Shown here: positions 46,401-60,800 of the stretch, one piece after another
Layout of the letters: every line of letters starts with the position of its first letter
How positions within the stretch are numbered: the stretch's first letter is position 1
Assembly: GCA_031213475.1 (NCBI GenBank)
Contig: JARUPZ010000026.1
Location: 5,383,567-5,447,566, forward strand
DNA: 64,000 bases
Origin: Nereocystis luetkeana
Lineage: Eukaryota; Sar; Phaeophyceae; Laminariales; Laminariaceae
Reading direction: 5' to 3'
Program-made: the position numbers and the translations under genes
Notes under the pieces: model-generated
Told to the model about the DNA's origin: nothing
What the model saw: only the letters and a program-made list of their open reading frames with translations
Databases searched by the model: none

Positions 46401-49400
46401 TTTTGGCATAATCTCACCGAGAATACCTTTCTTTCCATAGACGCATACCAGGTATCTTTTTTTTTGTTTTGACACTTTTTTCTCCCCGTTTATCGAAAGA
46501 AAATCGTCGTTGGAAATTCGTCAGAGGGGGTGTGTTATATTATCACCCTATTAATTGTGTGATAGCAGGTATAGGGTATAGAGTACCCTGGTATAGGGTA
46601 TAGGGTGCTGCTGTCGTTGTCCTACCACTCGGGGGCTCTCGCGTGGGGGCGTAGTTTCGCCGCTCGTGATGCTCGCACCTGTCACATCTCAACACCGTTG
46701 GCTCTCGCTCGGGAGCATGGTTTTGCCTCTCGCGATGCTCGCACCTGTCCCGTGTCCACATAACGTCGTTGTGCGGCTGGCGCATCGAGCGCTCCGCTAT
46801 CGGGTGGGGTGCCTATCGGGTGGGGTGCCTGGAGCGCTCGTATTGAGAAGTGTACAGGGCGTGAAACTGGGGGGCGAAAGTTCGAAGTGGAGCGAAAGTT
46901 CCACATCTCGGATAGATCATCTACAGATCATACAGATCATGAACTATCTAGATCGTCTAGCTCCTCGCCTGCTGTCGTTGTTGAGAGGTTTTGTGCAGGA
47001 TCTGCGTATGTAGCACATACCTGGTATCGAACCCAGGAAACATGCGCTACAGCAGTACATCGTGCAGATGATATGGCTGCCACCCGGCAACATGAGCTAG
47101 ATCATACAGCTCAGGGATCTAGCATCCCTGAAAGAGCTGGATCAGCATGTTGGAAACGATTAGCTATCCGAGGCGCGAGGTGCGGAAAATTGGAGTGCTC
47201 TTTTTAAGAGTCGGAACTTTCGGGCGAAAAAACGATTAGTCGAATGCTAACTCGGGACTTTCGGCGAAAACTCGACTTTCGGCGAAAAAACGGTTAGTCG
47301 AATAATTCGAAGTATTAAAATGTACCGGTTGGCTTGTATTTCGAATCAGATCGAACGAGCGAAGCAAGTAAGGTGATACGGGTTCGCTTGTATTTCGAAT
47401 CAGATCGAACGAGCGAGGCAAGCCGGGCGATACCGGTTCGCTTGTATTTCGAATCAGATCGAACGAGCGAGGCAGCCCAAATCACACACACATCCCTCCG
47501 GGCTGGTGAGGGGGGCAGTATAGCCGGTGAAATACGTTATTAATGTGAACATGTCGCGAAACCATCGCAACTAACTTTCGAATCCGATATGGATTGAATC
47601 GTATGCTGTCGACTGAATCGGAAGAATCGGCCGCGATTGGCAGCCCTAGATGTCTGGCCTGGTGCGTGGGGCGCTGCTGTCAGAGCCTCGAGCACTGAGT
47701 AGAAAATAGGTCGATCGCTGAGCTGATCCACACAACAGCAGTATGTATGTTCTTGCGGTAGTCTTGACATACGGGGTTCAAGTTCGGGACCGAACGTTAT
47801 CTCTGCCTTGTACTGTTGTGTTGCCGCAGAGCTTGCATCTCTCCAACAATGGCACGAAGGATCAGCACGGAGACTGCTGTCTATGCTGGATTTCGACGAG
47901 CTCAATGTGAAAACACACACACTCCTGTACCTGATACTGTTACGCCTCTGTTGCCTGTTTCCTGGTACGCTGTACCGGTATTACTCGTAGTCAGACACAT
48001 ATCAGATCCGTAAAACTAAAGTACAGAGAAAGAACAGGATGGCCTTGAGGTGGCACGATTCAGCTGACATCATGAGGAGGTAGGAGGCAAGACCCTCCGC
48101 CTATCGGTAGCCCCCCCCTCACCGTGTGGCTCCCCCAAACCATGTATTTTTCGTTTCCTCCGCCCGCGCCGTGTCCTCCCCCCCCCCCCCCCCCGTCCTT
48201 TCGCTTCTTGACGTACCCACCCAACCCCTCGTCCCACACGCTTCCCCCCCACCAGCCTCGGTTTGCACCTCACGACCCCACTCACCCCCCCCTTCCTTCC
48301 GCTTGTTTTCGTACCCCCCCCCTCCCCTCGTCCTACCCTCCTCCTTCCACGCAATCCTCGGTTTGTACCTTAAGACCCCCCCCCCCCTCTGGTTGTTATA
48401 TATATATATATATATGTTGGGTTGGCGTCGGTTGGTAACGACTCTGTAAAATGTGTCTGAGCTAGAACATCAGGGTACCGTTTTTTTTGGCTGTTTTTTG
48501 GCGACCGGTCGCAGCTGGTTGTCGAGTTCGATCGTTTGTTCGGGGTAAATAACCTTTACTCCGCACAAGGGGAATGATCGTAACACGCAGTGGTTATGTT
48601 AAGGCACCCGAGAGGCAGTCCCATAGTACTCCCATTGTTGTCTCTGGAAATGCCTACACCGGAAATTATATCAACTCATTGAAGCTGTCATCCACATGCA
48701 AGCCCGCCTCACAGGCGGTTCTTAGTAGGATGCAACACACCCTTCATGCGGCGTGTCGGACACCTCACCGCCCTTCGCGCTTGGTGCAAGCAATGTCTTC
48801 CTGGTCGGTGAAAATCCGACATGATCCGTCCCGGCTTTGTAGGCATGCAAGGGTCTATGGTCATACGACTACGGCCATGCATGATATCAAGTACACCACC
48901 CGCACCCCCACCCCCACCCCTTCCCACCCGCTTAGTTTCGTACCCCCCCTCCCCTTGTGCTGCACGCCTTCCCCCCCACCAGACTCGGTTTGTGCCTAAA
49001 GACCCCAGTCGCGTTCTGTGGTACATGTGCGGTCCGACGGTGTACGACGCCAGCCACATGGGACACGGTGAGACAGAGGCTGGAACAGGGAATGGTATAT
49101 ACTTGCAGTCCGCACGTAGAGCTTGCCACATACCACTATGTCCCAAAAAATCATCACCGTTTGGTTGAAAAATTAGTATATACAGCCGTTCGTTACATTA
49201 TGGAACAGAGTGGTCTAGTAGTGGCCCCTCTTCGTACAGCGTCGGTATGCGCCATCCAACAATACCGCCACTAGAACGGCAGCCGGCACTATAACTCAGC
49301 ACCACTGCCACACCGGTTGATCCCGTCTGTGCCAAGCGACTCCACAGGCACTATGGCGGGCAAACGGCAATACGTAGCCGGCACTATAGAGCGGTTGAAC

Positions 49401-52400
49401 CTCGTACTATGTTCGAGAAAAGGATTGGCACACACTGTGTACGAGACGATACAGAGTATAGCCCTGAAAACATTAGTTGATTGGGTTGGGGACAGGGCGT
49501 TGTAAACAATAAGGCGCGAGTCGACGAGGGAAGACAGGGGTGAAGTCCTCTTGCGATGAAAAAAGCAAGGGTACGAACCGTATATAGTGGGGGGGGGGGC
49601 TGCTGCTGTGCTGTCCCCGGATCTGAGATAAGTCTAATAGTTGAAGGGAGAGAGAACAGAAGGCCGAGGATAATAAATGGGATGACGCCTTTGGGACTAT
49701 CACATGTATAGCTGTGTGGCTCGGGGTAGGCGCTCGGGGCAAACGGGAAACTTTTGAGAAACGGAGGAACACTGGTCGCAAGAAAGCCTGGTGGAAAAGC
49801 GGCCTGAGGTGACGGATGACTACCGTAGCCCACGAGCCACAATAGCCGACCGACGGCCGCGAAACCGACCGCCTTTCGTCTGTCACGTGGTGCGTGTGAG
49901 GAGTGCCACATGCGCTGGACTCGACCGTCGACGGCAGGCAGAAACGGTCGAATCGCTTTTTTCGGTGCGTGGTGGTCGGTGGTTGTTGGGATTACTTCGT
50001 GCCAGAACTCCGAAGTCAATACCCACCTCCCTGGTACGAAATTAGTGTGGTACATACCCAAGCACCGTTCGAGAGACGTACAGCTTCTGGAGGCACGTAT
50101 TTAGGTGCATGTGTGTTTTTGTCGGCTGGTGAGCGTACAACAGATGAGGGGGCTTGATCCGACCTTGCCAGAAACTTGTCGAGTAATATTTCGATGCCAC
50201 ACGTCATCTCGTTTTTGGCACGGCCTAAAACTTAGCTGTGCGTCTGTAATATAGGCCTGGTTGTTTCTTGTGACTTGATTGCCGGTATCAGGCTAGAATC
50301 GGAGGAAGTCCCCAAATCTGAAACACGTCGAAGCTTTACAACGCTTCCCTGCTCCACCCCCCGCGACCTTGAGGAAATTGGCAGGGCTTTGCCTGACTTG
50401 ACCCGACTTGACCTGGCTTGGCTTGACTTGAACGGACTTGACTTGACTTGACCGGACTTAAACGGGCTCCACGTGACTTGACCGGACTTGACCTGACTTG
50501 ACCCGACTTGGCCCGACTTCAACTGCCTCCACCTGGCATCACTTTTCTTGACCTGACTTGGGCAGCGCGAACGTACCTTCACTTCGACATTCTCCGTCGG
50601 GTGATGACCGATTTCTTCGGCTACGACGTGACGCTGTGCATGAACATCACGGACATCGACGACAAAATCATCACCAGGGCCAACGAGGTACGGTTGCACG
50701 TCATACGCATAGTTTTACAGGCTTCCCCTTGGAGACGTGGTTGACCTGAAACCCCCGAGGGGTGTCGGAAGTTGAAAAAAAGGCGCAACTTCATCCTCAA
50801 GCGCTCCTGGCTATTTGACAACAGCAAGAGGTTCGACGGGGTTGGTTTTCAAAATGGTATACTCTCTTTCCTGGGTGGTTTTTAGCCCGTCTTGTGCGGA
50901 TGAATTCAGGTGATAATATTACGGTGGACCATAGTAAATAGGACCTACGGTACACACAAAAACCTGTACATTTCCCTATTTTTACTATTACGGGGGACCA
51001 TAGTTAATAGGACCAAATATTGTTCGTAAAAATGGTGAAATATATAGCTTTTTATGTATACCATAGGTCCTATTAACTATGGCCCCCCGTAATATTAATA
51101 GCAATACTTGGTCCTATTTACTATGGCCCCCTGTAGTAACAACAACAGCAGCCACAACAACAGCGACAACAAGCACTATGATGACAACAAGCAAGAAAAT
51201 ATAACCGGTGACAAATATCACCAGTATGACCCACCTACAACTTAGTGGTACACCAATACCACCCGGTATCACCAGTACCATCCAGTACCCCCCAGTACCC
51301 CCCAGTACCAGTATCACCAGTACCAGCATCGCCAGTGTGCGCAACTTACAACAGACACCAGCACCATCCAGTGTGTCGCCAGTGTGTGCTACTTACAACA
51401 TACACCAGCATGCACTACAAACAGCGGCAGCAACGACAATAATGTTACTGATACGCAAGTATCTGCCTGGTATTATATGCTCATGCAATGTGTTTATGTC
51501 CAACGCTCGGGGCTCGCCAGACGAACACCTTGTTTTTTTCGTGTAGAGTTTTTTTCGGGGGAGAAGGCTTAATCCTTGCACTGCCCTAACAAAACGTCAA
51601 AAGTAGTGTCTTCTCTGACTGCGTTGTCTCTAGTATCTCCGTCTGGCTGACTCTCTCCCTCTTTCTCGCCTCGTGGCTGTTCGTCTGTGTCTCCGTCTGG
51701 TTGACTGGCTGGTCTCCTGTCTCGCGTATTTTACTTATCCATTTTTATTTTCATTTGGGGGGGGGACGGGGTCGGGGCAACAACAGAGAGGGCAGGACTT
51801 CCGCGAGCTGGCGGCGCATTTCGAGGCTGACTACATGGAGGACATGGCCAAGCTTGGCGTCCGACCTCCTGACGTCGTCACACGCGTCAGCGAGTTCATC
51901 CCAGAGGTGCGTCGTTCTGAAGATGGCACAATTCAGATAGATCATACAGATCACGATCTATCTTTCTACAGCAGATGATCTACAGTATTTCCTCACCTAA
52001 CGTTGTAAGCGGTTGTGCAGGATCTGCGTAGTGCAGATCCAAGCTCAGGAAAACATGGGCCCGAGATCATCCGGCAAACGGGAGCCAGATCCTACGGATC
52101 ATATACTATCGGGAAATAGATCTATCTTGCCTTCAAATACGTACCTAGATCATGATGTGGGAATGACCCGCTGATGATCTGTTCATGTTCATCCGGAGTG
52201 TGATATATACTGGTAGTATTTAAGCTGTCGCGTGGGACTCGTGCGAGCAGGAATGTTCGTGACTGCTGTCTCCACCTGGCGTGCCCTACCAAGTCGTAGG
52301 AGCTTTTTTGGGGAAACATTACCTCAAAAAGAGGTACCGCAAAACGCAAAGATGGTCAGCTTTAGAATGTTCAGTCCAAACGTTCCTCACATTTTGGGTC

Positions 52401-54806
52401 AGAGTGGTATGTGTCCTTGGGAATGACCTGTAGATGATATGTACATGTTTTGTGTGAGCTGTGGAGTATAGTATATGGCTGTCGCTAGGGGCTCGGGCAA
52501 GCTTGAATGTTCGCGACTGCTGTCGTCAACTGGCGTGCGCTACGATCTCGTATTACGGGGGACCATAGTTAATAGGACCAAATATTGTTAGTAAAAATGG
52601 TTAACTATGCAGGTTTTAACGTGTATCATAGGTCCTATTTACTAAGGTCCCCCGTGGGCGGACCCCTGCTGTGTACCGCATGGTGTGCCGATTTTTTTAA
52701 GACCCACCCCGTGACGCTATCAATACCAGTCGAATCACTTAATACTGTAGTGTCTTTTATCTTACCCTGGTATCTACTATTACGAGGGACCATAATTAAT
52801 AGGACCCATGGTATACACAAAAACCCATGACATTCACCTATTTTTACTCACATTATTTGGTCCTACTTACTTACTATGGTCCCCCGTAATACTGGACATA
52901 CTTGTTCCAAGTCGTTTTTCTCGTGAAAACCCGATCTTACAACGGATGGATGGTCTTTTCGGACTGCAGTCCCGTTTCGGGAACTAACTGCCGACAAAAT
53001 AAGAATTGGCCCTAAACAGGGTTAAAGTGGGTACCCCACTCCTGTATGTAGTACCTGGCATGTATTTCAAACGCTCACCATATTTCGGGAACAGGTAGCT
53101 CTGTTTTTTGTTGTCATATCATACATTTACAACAAGTAAGTGGTGTTACCTCCAAAGTTAGGAGTGACAACAACAGCTGCGAGATCGAGGATTCCGTCGA
53201 AAGGGATCTCTGCGAGCTGTGTGTGATACTTCGATCGCGCGTACCTGCGTACGGGGTTTGTATGGCCTCATGCAGGATGTGCATTCCGTGTATGAGGAAG
53301 ACAAGATCTGAAGTGTGAGCGTGTGTGTCAACATTTGGAAAAAAAACTTCAAACTATTTTCCCGACGTGGCACGTTTTTCGTGAAGATATGATCTCGCAT
53401 TCATTAGCTCACTGCTCGTTTCAAAAAAAAAACACAACAAAAAGCCAGCCGACAGTCAGGTATGTAGAAAAGCACTATTAATACCATTCTGGGTGGGCGT
53501 AAATATAAGGAACTTCTACACCCTAATACCAATTCCAAAAATTCCTTATATTTTCGACCAGAACGGTACCCACTAGTGTTGGAACACCGCTAGGCACCAA
53601 TCTCTCTGACCGGAAATATAAGGACTGTTTATACACTATTATCCGTACCCAAATATCCTTATATTTGCGCCCAGTACCACTTCGGGTAGGTGGAGATATA
53701 AGGACCGTTTATACACTAGTATCAAGACCAAAAGGTCCTCGTATTGACGGTCAGAGCGATACACAGCATCGGACGGATGACCGATTCCCACTGGGACGAG
53801 GGACCATAGTAGTAAGGTCCCATAATATACACTAAAACCTATATATTTCAGAATTTTTACTTGGCATATGTTGGTCCTGATTACCATGTTTCCCCGTAAT
53901 GCTTCATGATGTAAATCTTTTGGAGCAAATAAGACTGATTCCTGATCTGTGCTGGCAGGTATTACAGGAATACGATTCACACATCGAACGGTTCGTCTAC
54001 AGGTCACTCCCACTTGACTTGATGATCTGGGTCTCGCAAGGCAGACATATTGATATGTGTGATCTACAGTAGCTCATGGTGCAGGGTGAGAGCCGCACGG
54101 TCTGTATCATCTATCTAAAGCAGGAGAGCTTTCTTTTTGCAGGTAGGATATGTACTGCACAGATCCCGCCCGGCATCGGCACATCACAACGGCAGGCCGA
54201 CGACATCCAGAGCAGATGACCTGTCTGGTAGATACAGCGATCGATCTGTTCGACGTTACAAATCAATATCGAGCGAGGTTTGGCCGAGGTGTGTATCGGG
54301 ATGACAAAAGTCAGTTCCACGGCCTATTGTACACACACACAATACGTGCAGTGGTGGTCCCTCTATTAGTGCCTGGTCCGGTGTGCGCCAGCCAACGCCT
54401 CCGGTACTATAGCTGCCACCGACACTATTCCGCACGCTGCCTCACGGGTTGATCCCACCTGTGTCAATTGATTTCAACGGCAGCATGTAGGATATGAGGC
54501 AGCCGGCACTATGGAGGGACCACTATTACGGGGGACCATATTTAACAGGGCCTATGGTATACATGAAAACCTATATATTTGACCATTTTTACTAACAATA
54601 TTTGGTCCTGTTAACTATGGTCCCCCGAAAGTGCTCGTTCCCCCAACAGTGTCACGCGCCTGTTGCGTGCGGGGTTGTTTTGTTGTTGCTGTCGATGTTG
54701 TTGTTGGGCGATGTTGTGGTGTGTTCCGTGGCTCTTGTTTCTGCTGTTTCTGCCGCTGCTGCTGTTGTTTTCTGTTGCACCCGTTTTTACCGTTGCCGCC
54801 GCTGCT

Positions 54807-54837
<31 letters not shown>

Positions 54838-57800
54838 ATGGGTGTTGCTAATGATGACGAGGCAATTGCTGCTGTTGTCCCGGTCTCTGCTGCTACTGCT
54901 GGTACCGACCGCGGCCATTGTATGCGCGCCTCTCGCCAGGTGATCGAGTACATCCAGGGAATAATCGACAACGGATACGCTTACGAATCCAACGGCTCTG
55001 TTTACTTCAACGTGCAGGTGAGCGCCGAGACGGTGACCCCATCGCAGTAATCTTTTACGCCGCCTCTTTTATATTATTTGAAAGCAGGGTTTCCTTGTGA
55101 TTCGAGAGCGTTTCGACCTCGGGGGAGCTCGGCTCGGCTCGTCTCGTCTCGTCTCTACAATTCATCTATGTATTTTTGCGGTTGTTTGACGGGCTAAAGT
55201 TTCGAAGGGGAGGTGTATTTCTTATTCTGTGCTCTTTTGCTTATTTTGCTATTGAGGGGGAACATAATAAACAGGACCAAATTTTGTCACTAGAAATAGG
55301 TAAATGCATAGGTTTTTGTTTGTACCGTAGGTCCTATTTACCTTGGCCCCCCGTAATAGCAGGTGGGGGTCAGCGACTTTGGTTGGGCCTATAATTTTCT
55401 CTTGCCGCCGCCAGGCGGAGGAAGCATGACTGCGCTTTCCCCCACAAAGGGATACAGTGGTTTGCTTCTCTGTCATGGAGCATGTGTCTCACTACTCGGC
55501 CCTCGGTACCCTCCCCTCCTCTCCCCCCCCCCGCCCCCCCGACAACACCGGAAAATAAATCAACTCATTGACGCTGTCGTTCATATGCATGAATGCCCGC
55601 CTCACGAACGGTTCTTAGTAGGATGCAGCTCACCCTTCATGCGACTCGCCGAACTCCTCACGGCGCTTCGCGCTTGTTGCAAGCAAGCAATGTCTGCCTG
55701 CCTGGTCTGTGAAAGCCCGACGTGCTCCGTCCGGGCACTGTGGGATTTGATGGTATATGCGCATACGACTACGGCCATGCATGATACCAAGTACACCCCC
55801 CACTCCCACCTCTGTCTATCCCTCTTCTCTTAACACTTCCCTGTCACTGCCCTCCCTCGTCCCACCCTCTCTTATATGACCTCCCCTCCCCCCCCCCCCC
55901 CCTCTTTCTGTGAACTCCCTCCTTACATATCTCCCGCTCCTCCCTCCCCTCTCACCCACGCTATCCTACCCCTCCCCCTTCCAACCCCCCCACCCTATCC
56001 CACCCCCACCCCTCACCCCGTCCCCCACCCCCACCCCCCCCGACCACCCTTCGCCCCCACCCCGCTCCCTCCACCCTCACCGCCTCCCCCTTCCCTCCAC
56101 CGCCACCCCCATCATACACTCCCACCCCATCCCCTAACCCCCCACCCCCTTCCCTCCCCCACCCCACCACCACAAGGCATTCGACGGCAAGAAAGGACAC
56201 GCCTACGCCAAACTCCTGCCTGAGGGCGTGGGCAACGGCGACCTTATGGCGGAGGGGGAGGGGGCGCTCAGCCTGGGGGCGGGGGACAAGAAGTCTTCGG
56301 GGGATTTCGCTCTGTGGAAGCGGAGCCGAGAGGGGGAGCCAAGCTGGCCCAGCGCGTGGGGGGAGGGCCGACCCGGGTGGCACATCGAGTGCAGCGTCAT
56401 GGCCAGCTCTACGTTCGAGACCATGGGGGATGGGTGAGAGCCGGGGGGGGGGTTGCTTGATGGGAATGGCTTTTGTGTTTTGGGGAGTGGGGCCCGGGGG
56501 GGGGGGGGGTGTATAGGAGAGATGTACTCGATCTCATGCATGGCCGTAGTCGTATGACCATAGACCCTCGCATCCCTACAATGCCGGGACGGAGCATGTC
56601 GGGCTTTCACCGACCAGGCAGACATTGCTTGCGCGAAGCGCGAAGCGCCGTGAGGTGTCTGGCGAGTCGCATGAAGGGTGAGCTGCATCCTACTAAGAGC
56701 CGCTTGTGAGGCGGACTCGCAAATGGACGACAGCTTCACTGAGTTGATTTGTTTCCGGTGTAGGCATTTCCAGCCACAACAATGGGATTACTATGAAACT
56801 GCCTCTTGGGTGCCCTACCTTGGAACACTACGTGATACGATCATTCCCACTTGTGCGGAGTAAAGCTTGTTCACCTCGCACAGCCGATCTAACTCGACAA
56901 CCAGCTGTGGCCGACCGCCAAAAAAACAAAATAAAGAATCGGTAACCGGGGGGGGGGTGGGGTAGGGGTGGGGTGATGGTCGGTTGGGGTGGTGGGGCAC
57001 GGCGTGATAGCGAAATCTACGATTGACGCCATGCGGGATGGGTGGGAGCCGCCGGAGGGATTTGCATTGTAGGAATGTTTTTTTTTGCTGGGGATGCGCA
57101 GGGGGGGGAGGGAGGGTCGGGATAGAGGAGGCGATGGTCGGCCCGGGTGGCTCATCGAGTGCAGCGTTATGGCCAGCTCTCCCTTTAAGGCCATGAGGAA
57201 CACGTGAGGGAGGGTTACTTTGTTTCTGGGTTTTCTTAGCTAGTTTGATTTTCCGAGGGGGGGTGGGAGGGGGGGGGGGGGGTTCTTTGTTGTCTGTTTG
57301 CGTGTTCGTGTGTTGTGCTTGTAGGGAGGGGGAGAGGGGGGAGGAGGAAGGACAGAGCCATCGCACGCACCGTGACGGCGAGAGCGCATCTCGGTGTATC
57401 GGTCCTTACCGCGCTTGTTCACCGATTCGCGGCGCACTTTCGGGCTGGCCGCTCCTCGCCCCCCCCCCCTCCCCTGCACCCCCTCCTCCTAACGCCCCCA
57501 CCCTACCACACCACACCGCACCACACACGACCCCACGACCCCACCTCTCACCCTCGTTGGTAACTGTTGTACAGAACAATGGACATTCACGCTGGAGGAT
57601 TCGACCTTAAGTTTCCCCATCACGACAACGAGATCGCACAGGTAGGCCTTCCGTCGTTCGATATTCCTCCTTTCATGCTTGTTTTTTTCTGTTTAGGAAG
57701 AGCAGTGTCGCCTTGATATATTTTGGGGTTTGGGGGACGGGATGGGAGGGCGGGAGGGGGAGGGGGGGGGGGGGGGGGGGGGTGGTGTTGGTGGTGGCGG

Positions 57801-60800
57801 GGGGGTATTTGGTGGCGGTGGTGGTGGTGGTGGTGGTGGTGGGGGTGTTTTGTTAGGGATGGATGTTGTTGTTGCTGTTATTGTTGTCGGAGTGTTGTCC
57901 TGTCAGCGACGGCGTGTTCGATGCCGCCACTTGGCAATCGGTGTGCGTGGTATTATCGTGTTATTTCGTCGATAATTCGTGTTATCAAAATTATCATCAC
58001 CAACAACACCACCACCACCCCCACCAACAACAACATCAACAACAACATCAATAACAACAACAACAACAACAACAACACCATGAGCATCTCATGATTCAAT
58101 TTTATTTTTCCCACGCCCACCCTTTCTGGGGTACTATGGGCTATTTCACGTGTGACGTTTTCGCGTGGTGCAGTTGCCATCACCACCACCTTCTCCAACA
58201 CCACCACTACCTTGTCCACCACCACCTTGTCCACCACCACCACCTTCTCCACTACCACCACCACAGCCATCATCATCATCATGCACCACCAGCGACGTCG
58301 GGGTACAGCCACAATAACCGAGGCATTCCTCGGGATTTTTTCCCGCGGTTTTGTTTTGTGCGGGATTCCGGATAATCCCGTGGTCCCGTGATAAATGGGA
58401 AATCCCGTGCCCGCACGAACGCGTCCCGAACAAATTCTAGCATGCCGCTCCCTCCCGCACCACGGAAAAGTGTAAATCCCGCGCCCTCACAAACCCGTCC
58501 CGCGGCGGCCACATCCCGTACAAGTGGTACCGTTCAGTCCCGGGGTGATTGGGCCCCGCGGAATACCGTCCCGGAATCGAATAGGCGTCCCGAGGATTGC
58601 CCTGAAAGTATAACCCGGGCTGGTCACGGGTCATAACCCTATCCGCGGGTCGGGCCAGGATGTCTTCAATACCTCACAGGTCGGGTCGGATCGGATCAGG
58701 AGGTAGTTGCTGTGTCATGGGTCGGATGGAGTCGAGTCGAGGGTCGGGTTAGGTCACGCCATCCGCCCCGACCCGCGAGTGTTTTGACCCGACCCGTTGA
58801 GAACCCTGAAAATAACCCCGTGCTTGCGTAATTCGCACAAGTTGGCGAAAATATTTCCTCCTTCCGGGTACTTCCCGCCAAAGTAGGGGACGTCTAAGAG
58901 ACGTCCCCGCTATAGGATCGGAAGGCGCCACCGCCTCTGTCGCAGCAGATCGGAGGGCCGCAAGCTCAAAGTCCAAATGTGGCAGCCAGGAGCTTCCCGG
59001 GGCCCGTGGAGAAAACAAAATGCAGGGGTTTCCTATATAAATTTTTCATTTGTTCAAGGGGAAATGGGATGATACGTAATTACGGCGACCCAGACCAATT
59101 GCGTTCTACTAAAACAGCTCGCCGTACGGACGTAGTGCGGTAGTCCGACACCACGCAGGGGTCTCCCACATGAAGTATGAGTTGTGTTGAATGGGGAAGG
59201 GGGGGTGTTACGTAAAGTTCGGCGACCCAGACCAGTTTATTGTTCCTAAAACAGCTGGCCGTATGGACGTAAATGCGGTCAAGCCGACTTCCCTGATCCC
59301 CCACCATATTAACGTTGTACCCCTCGTACGTTTTTCTGTGTTCTTACTGTTTTCCCTCGTTTATCACACACCATGTTTTTTGTTTTATCTTGGCTCTTTT
59401 CCCGTTTCCCTCATTCGATCGCCGCCACCTTATGTTTTAACTCTTGGGTGATGCCGTGCTGGCTGCCCCACGCGTGATGTCTTTCGGCGGTTTCGACAGG
59501 CGGAGGCGAAGTACGACTGCTGCCAATGGGTCAACTACTTCCTGCACACGGGACACCTCCACATCAAGGGGTTCAAGATGTCCAAGAGCCTGAAGAACTT
59601 CATCACCATCAAGCAGGCTCTCGGCGAGCACTCTTCTCGCCAGGTGTGTATACGTCATGGGGTGCAATGTCACGGGGTGCTTTCGATTGCCTTTTTCTGG
59701 CGGTAGAGATGGCGGTGGTGGTGGTGGTGGTGGTGGTGGTGTTGGTGTTGGTCTTTTATGGGGTTGTTGCTTGAGGCTGTGCTGTGTGAGGTGGTGGTGG
59801 TAAGTGGTGATCGTGATGTTGTTGCTGATGCTGTTACTATCGCTAGTATTACGGGGGACCATAGGAAATAGGACCTACGATATACACAAAAACCTACCAG
59901 GGTATATATTTGCCTATTTTTACTAGCAATATTTGGTCATATTTACCATGCTCCCACGTAATGCTGCATCATGCCTCTGTTATTGCTGCTACAGTACGGA
60001 AAAGAAAGCAAGATTTGAAAAACGAAAAAAATTACAAAAAAAAAAAAATGAAAATTGCGGGAAAATGACAAACGAAATAATGCTATCGGCCCCATTGATA
60101 CTTACCCCCCCCCCCCCGCGCGCGCGCGCTCCACCTGCTGCCGCAGATCCGACTGCTGTTCCTCCTGCACAAGTACAACACCCCGATGGACTACGGAGAC
60201 GATGCCATGGCGGGGGCCCTGGGCGCTGAGAAGACTTTCAGCGAGTTTTTCCACAACGTCAAGGCAGCTCTCAGGCGGTCCACGGCTAAGGTGAGGGTTG
60301 GGGATGGCTTGGCCGTTGTGTTTTGTTTTCATTGTTTTTTTTTCATTGGGGGGGGGGGGTTGTTGTGTCCCTGTGTACGTATGCGTCTTATGTCAGCATG
60401 ACCGATTAAGAACGGAAACAAAACGTGTTTTGGTTGGTAAGTTTCGATTGTGTTGTGGTTCAGTGCGTTTTGGTTGGGGATGGGTGAGTCGCGGTGATTT
60501 TTGCTGTTGGGTGCAAGGTGCGGGTTTCTGTCTGTTTATTTGTACTCCGTTGTATATGTGGTAGGGTTTTTTCTCCTGCCTTGCCTTGCCTTGCCTTGCC
60601 TTGCCTTGCCTTGCCTTGCCTTGCCTTGCCTGGCCTGGCCTGGCCTGGCCTTACGCTGTGTTGCCTTGCGCTGCCTTGCTTTGCCGTGCCTTCCCCTGCC
60701 TCGCTAGAACCTGGTCGGGCCACCCATCCCCCCCCGACGTCCCTCCGCTACCCACCTACCCCGTTACCGTTACCGAGTTGATAGAGCCTTGCTCGTGTGC

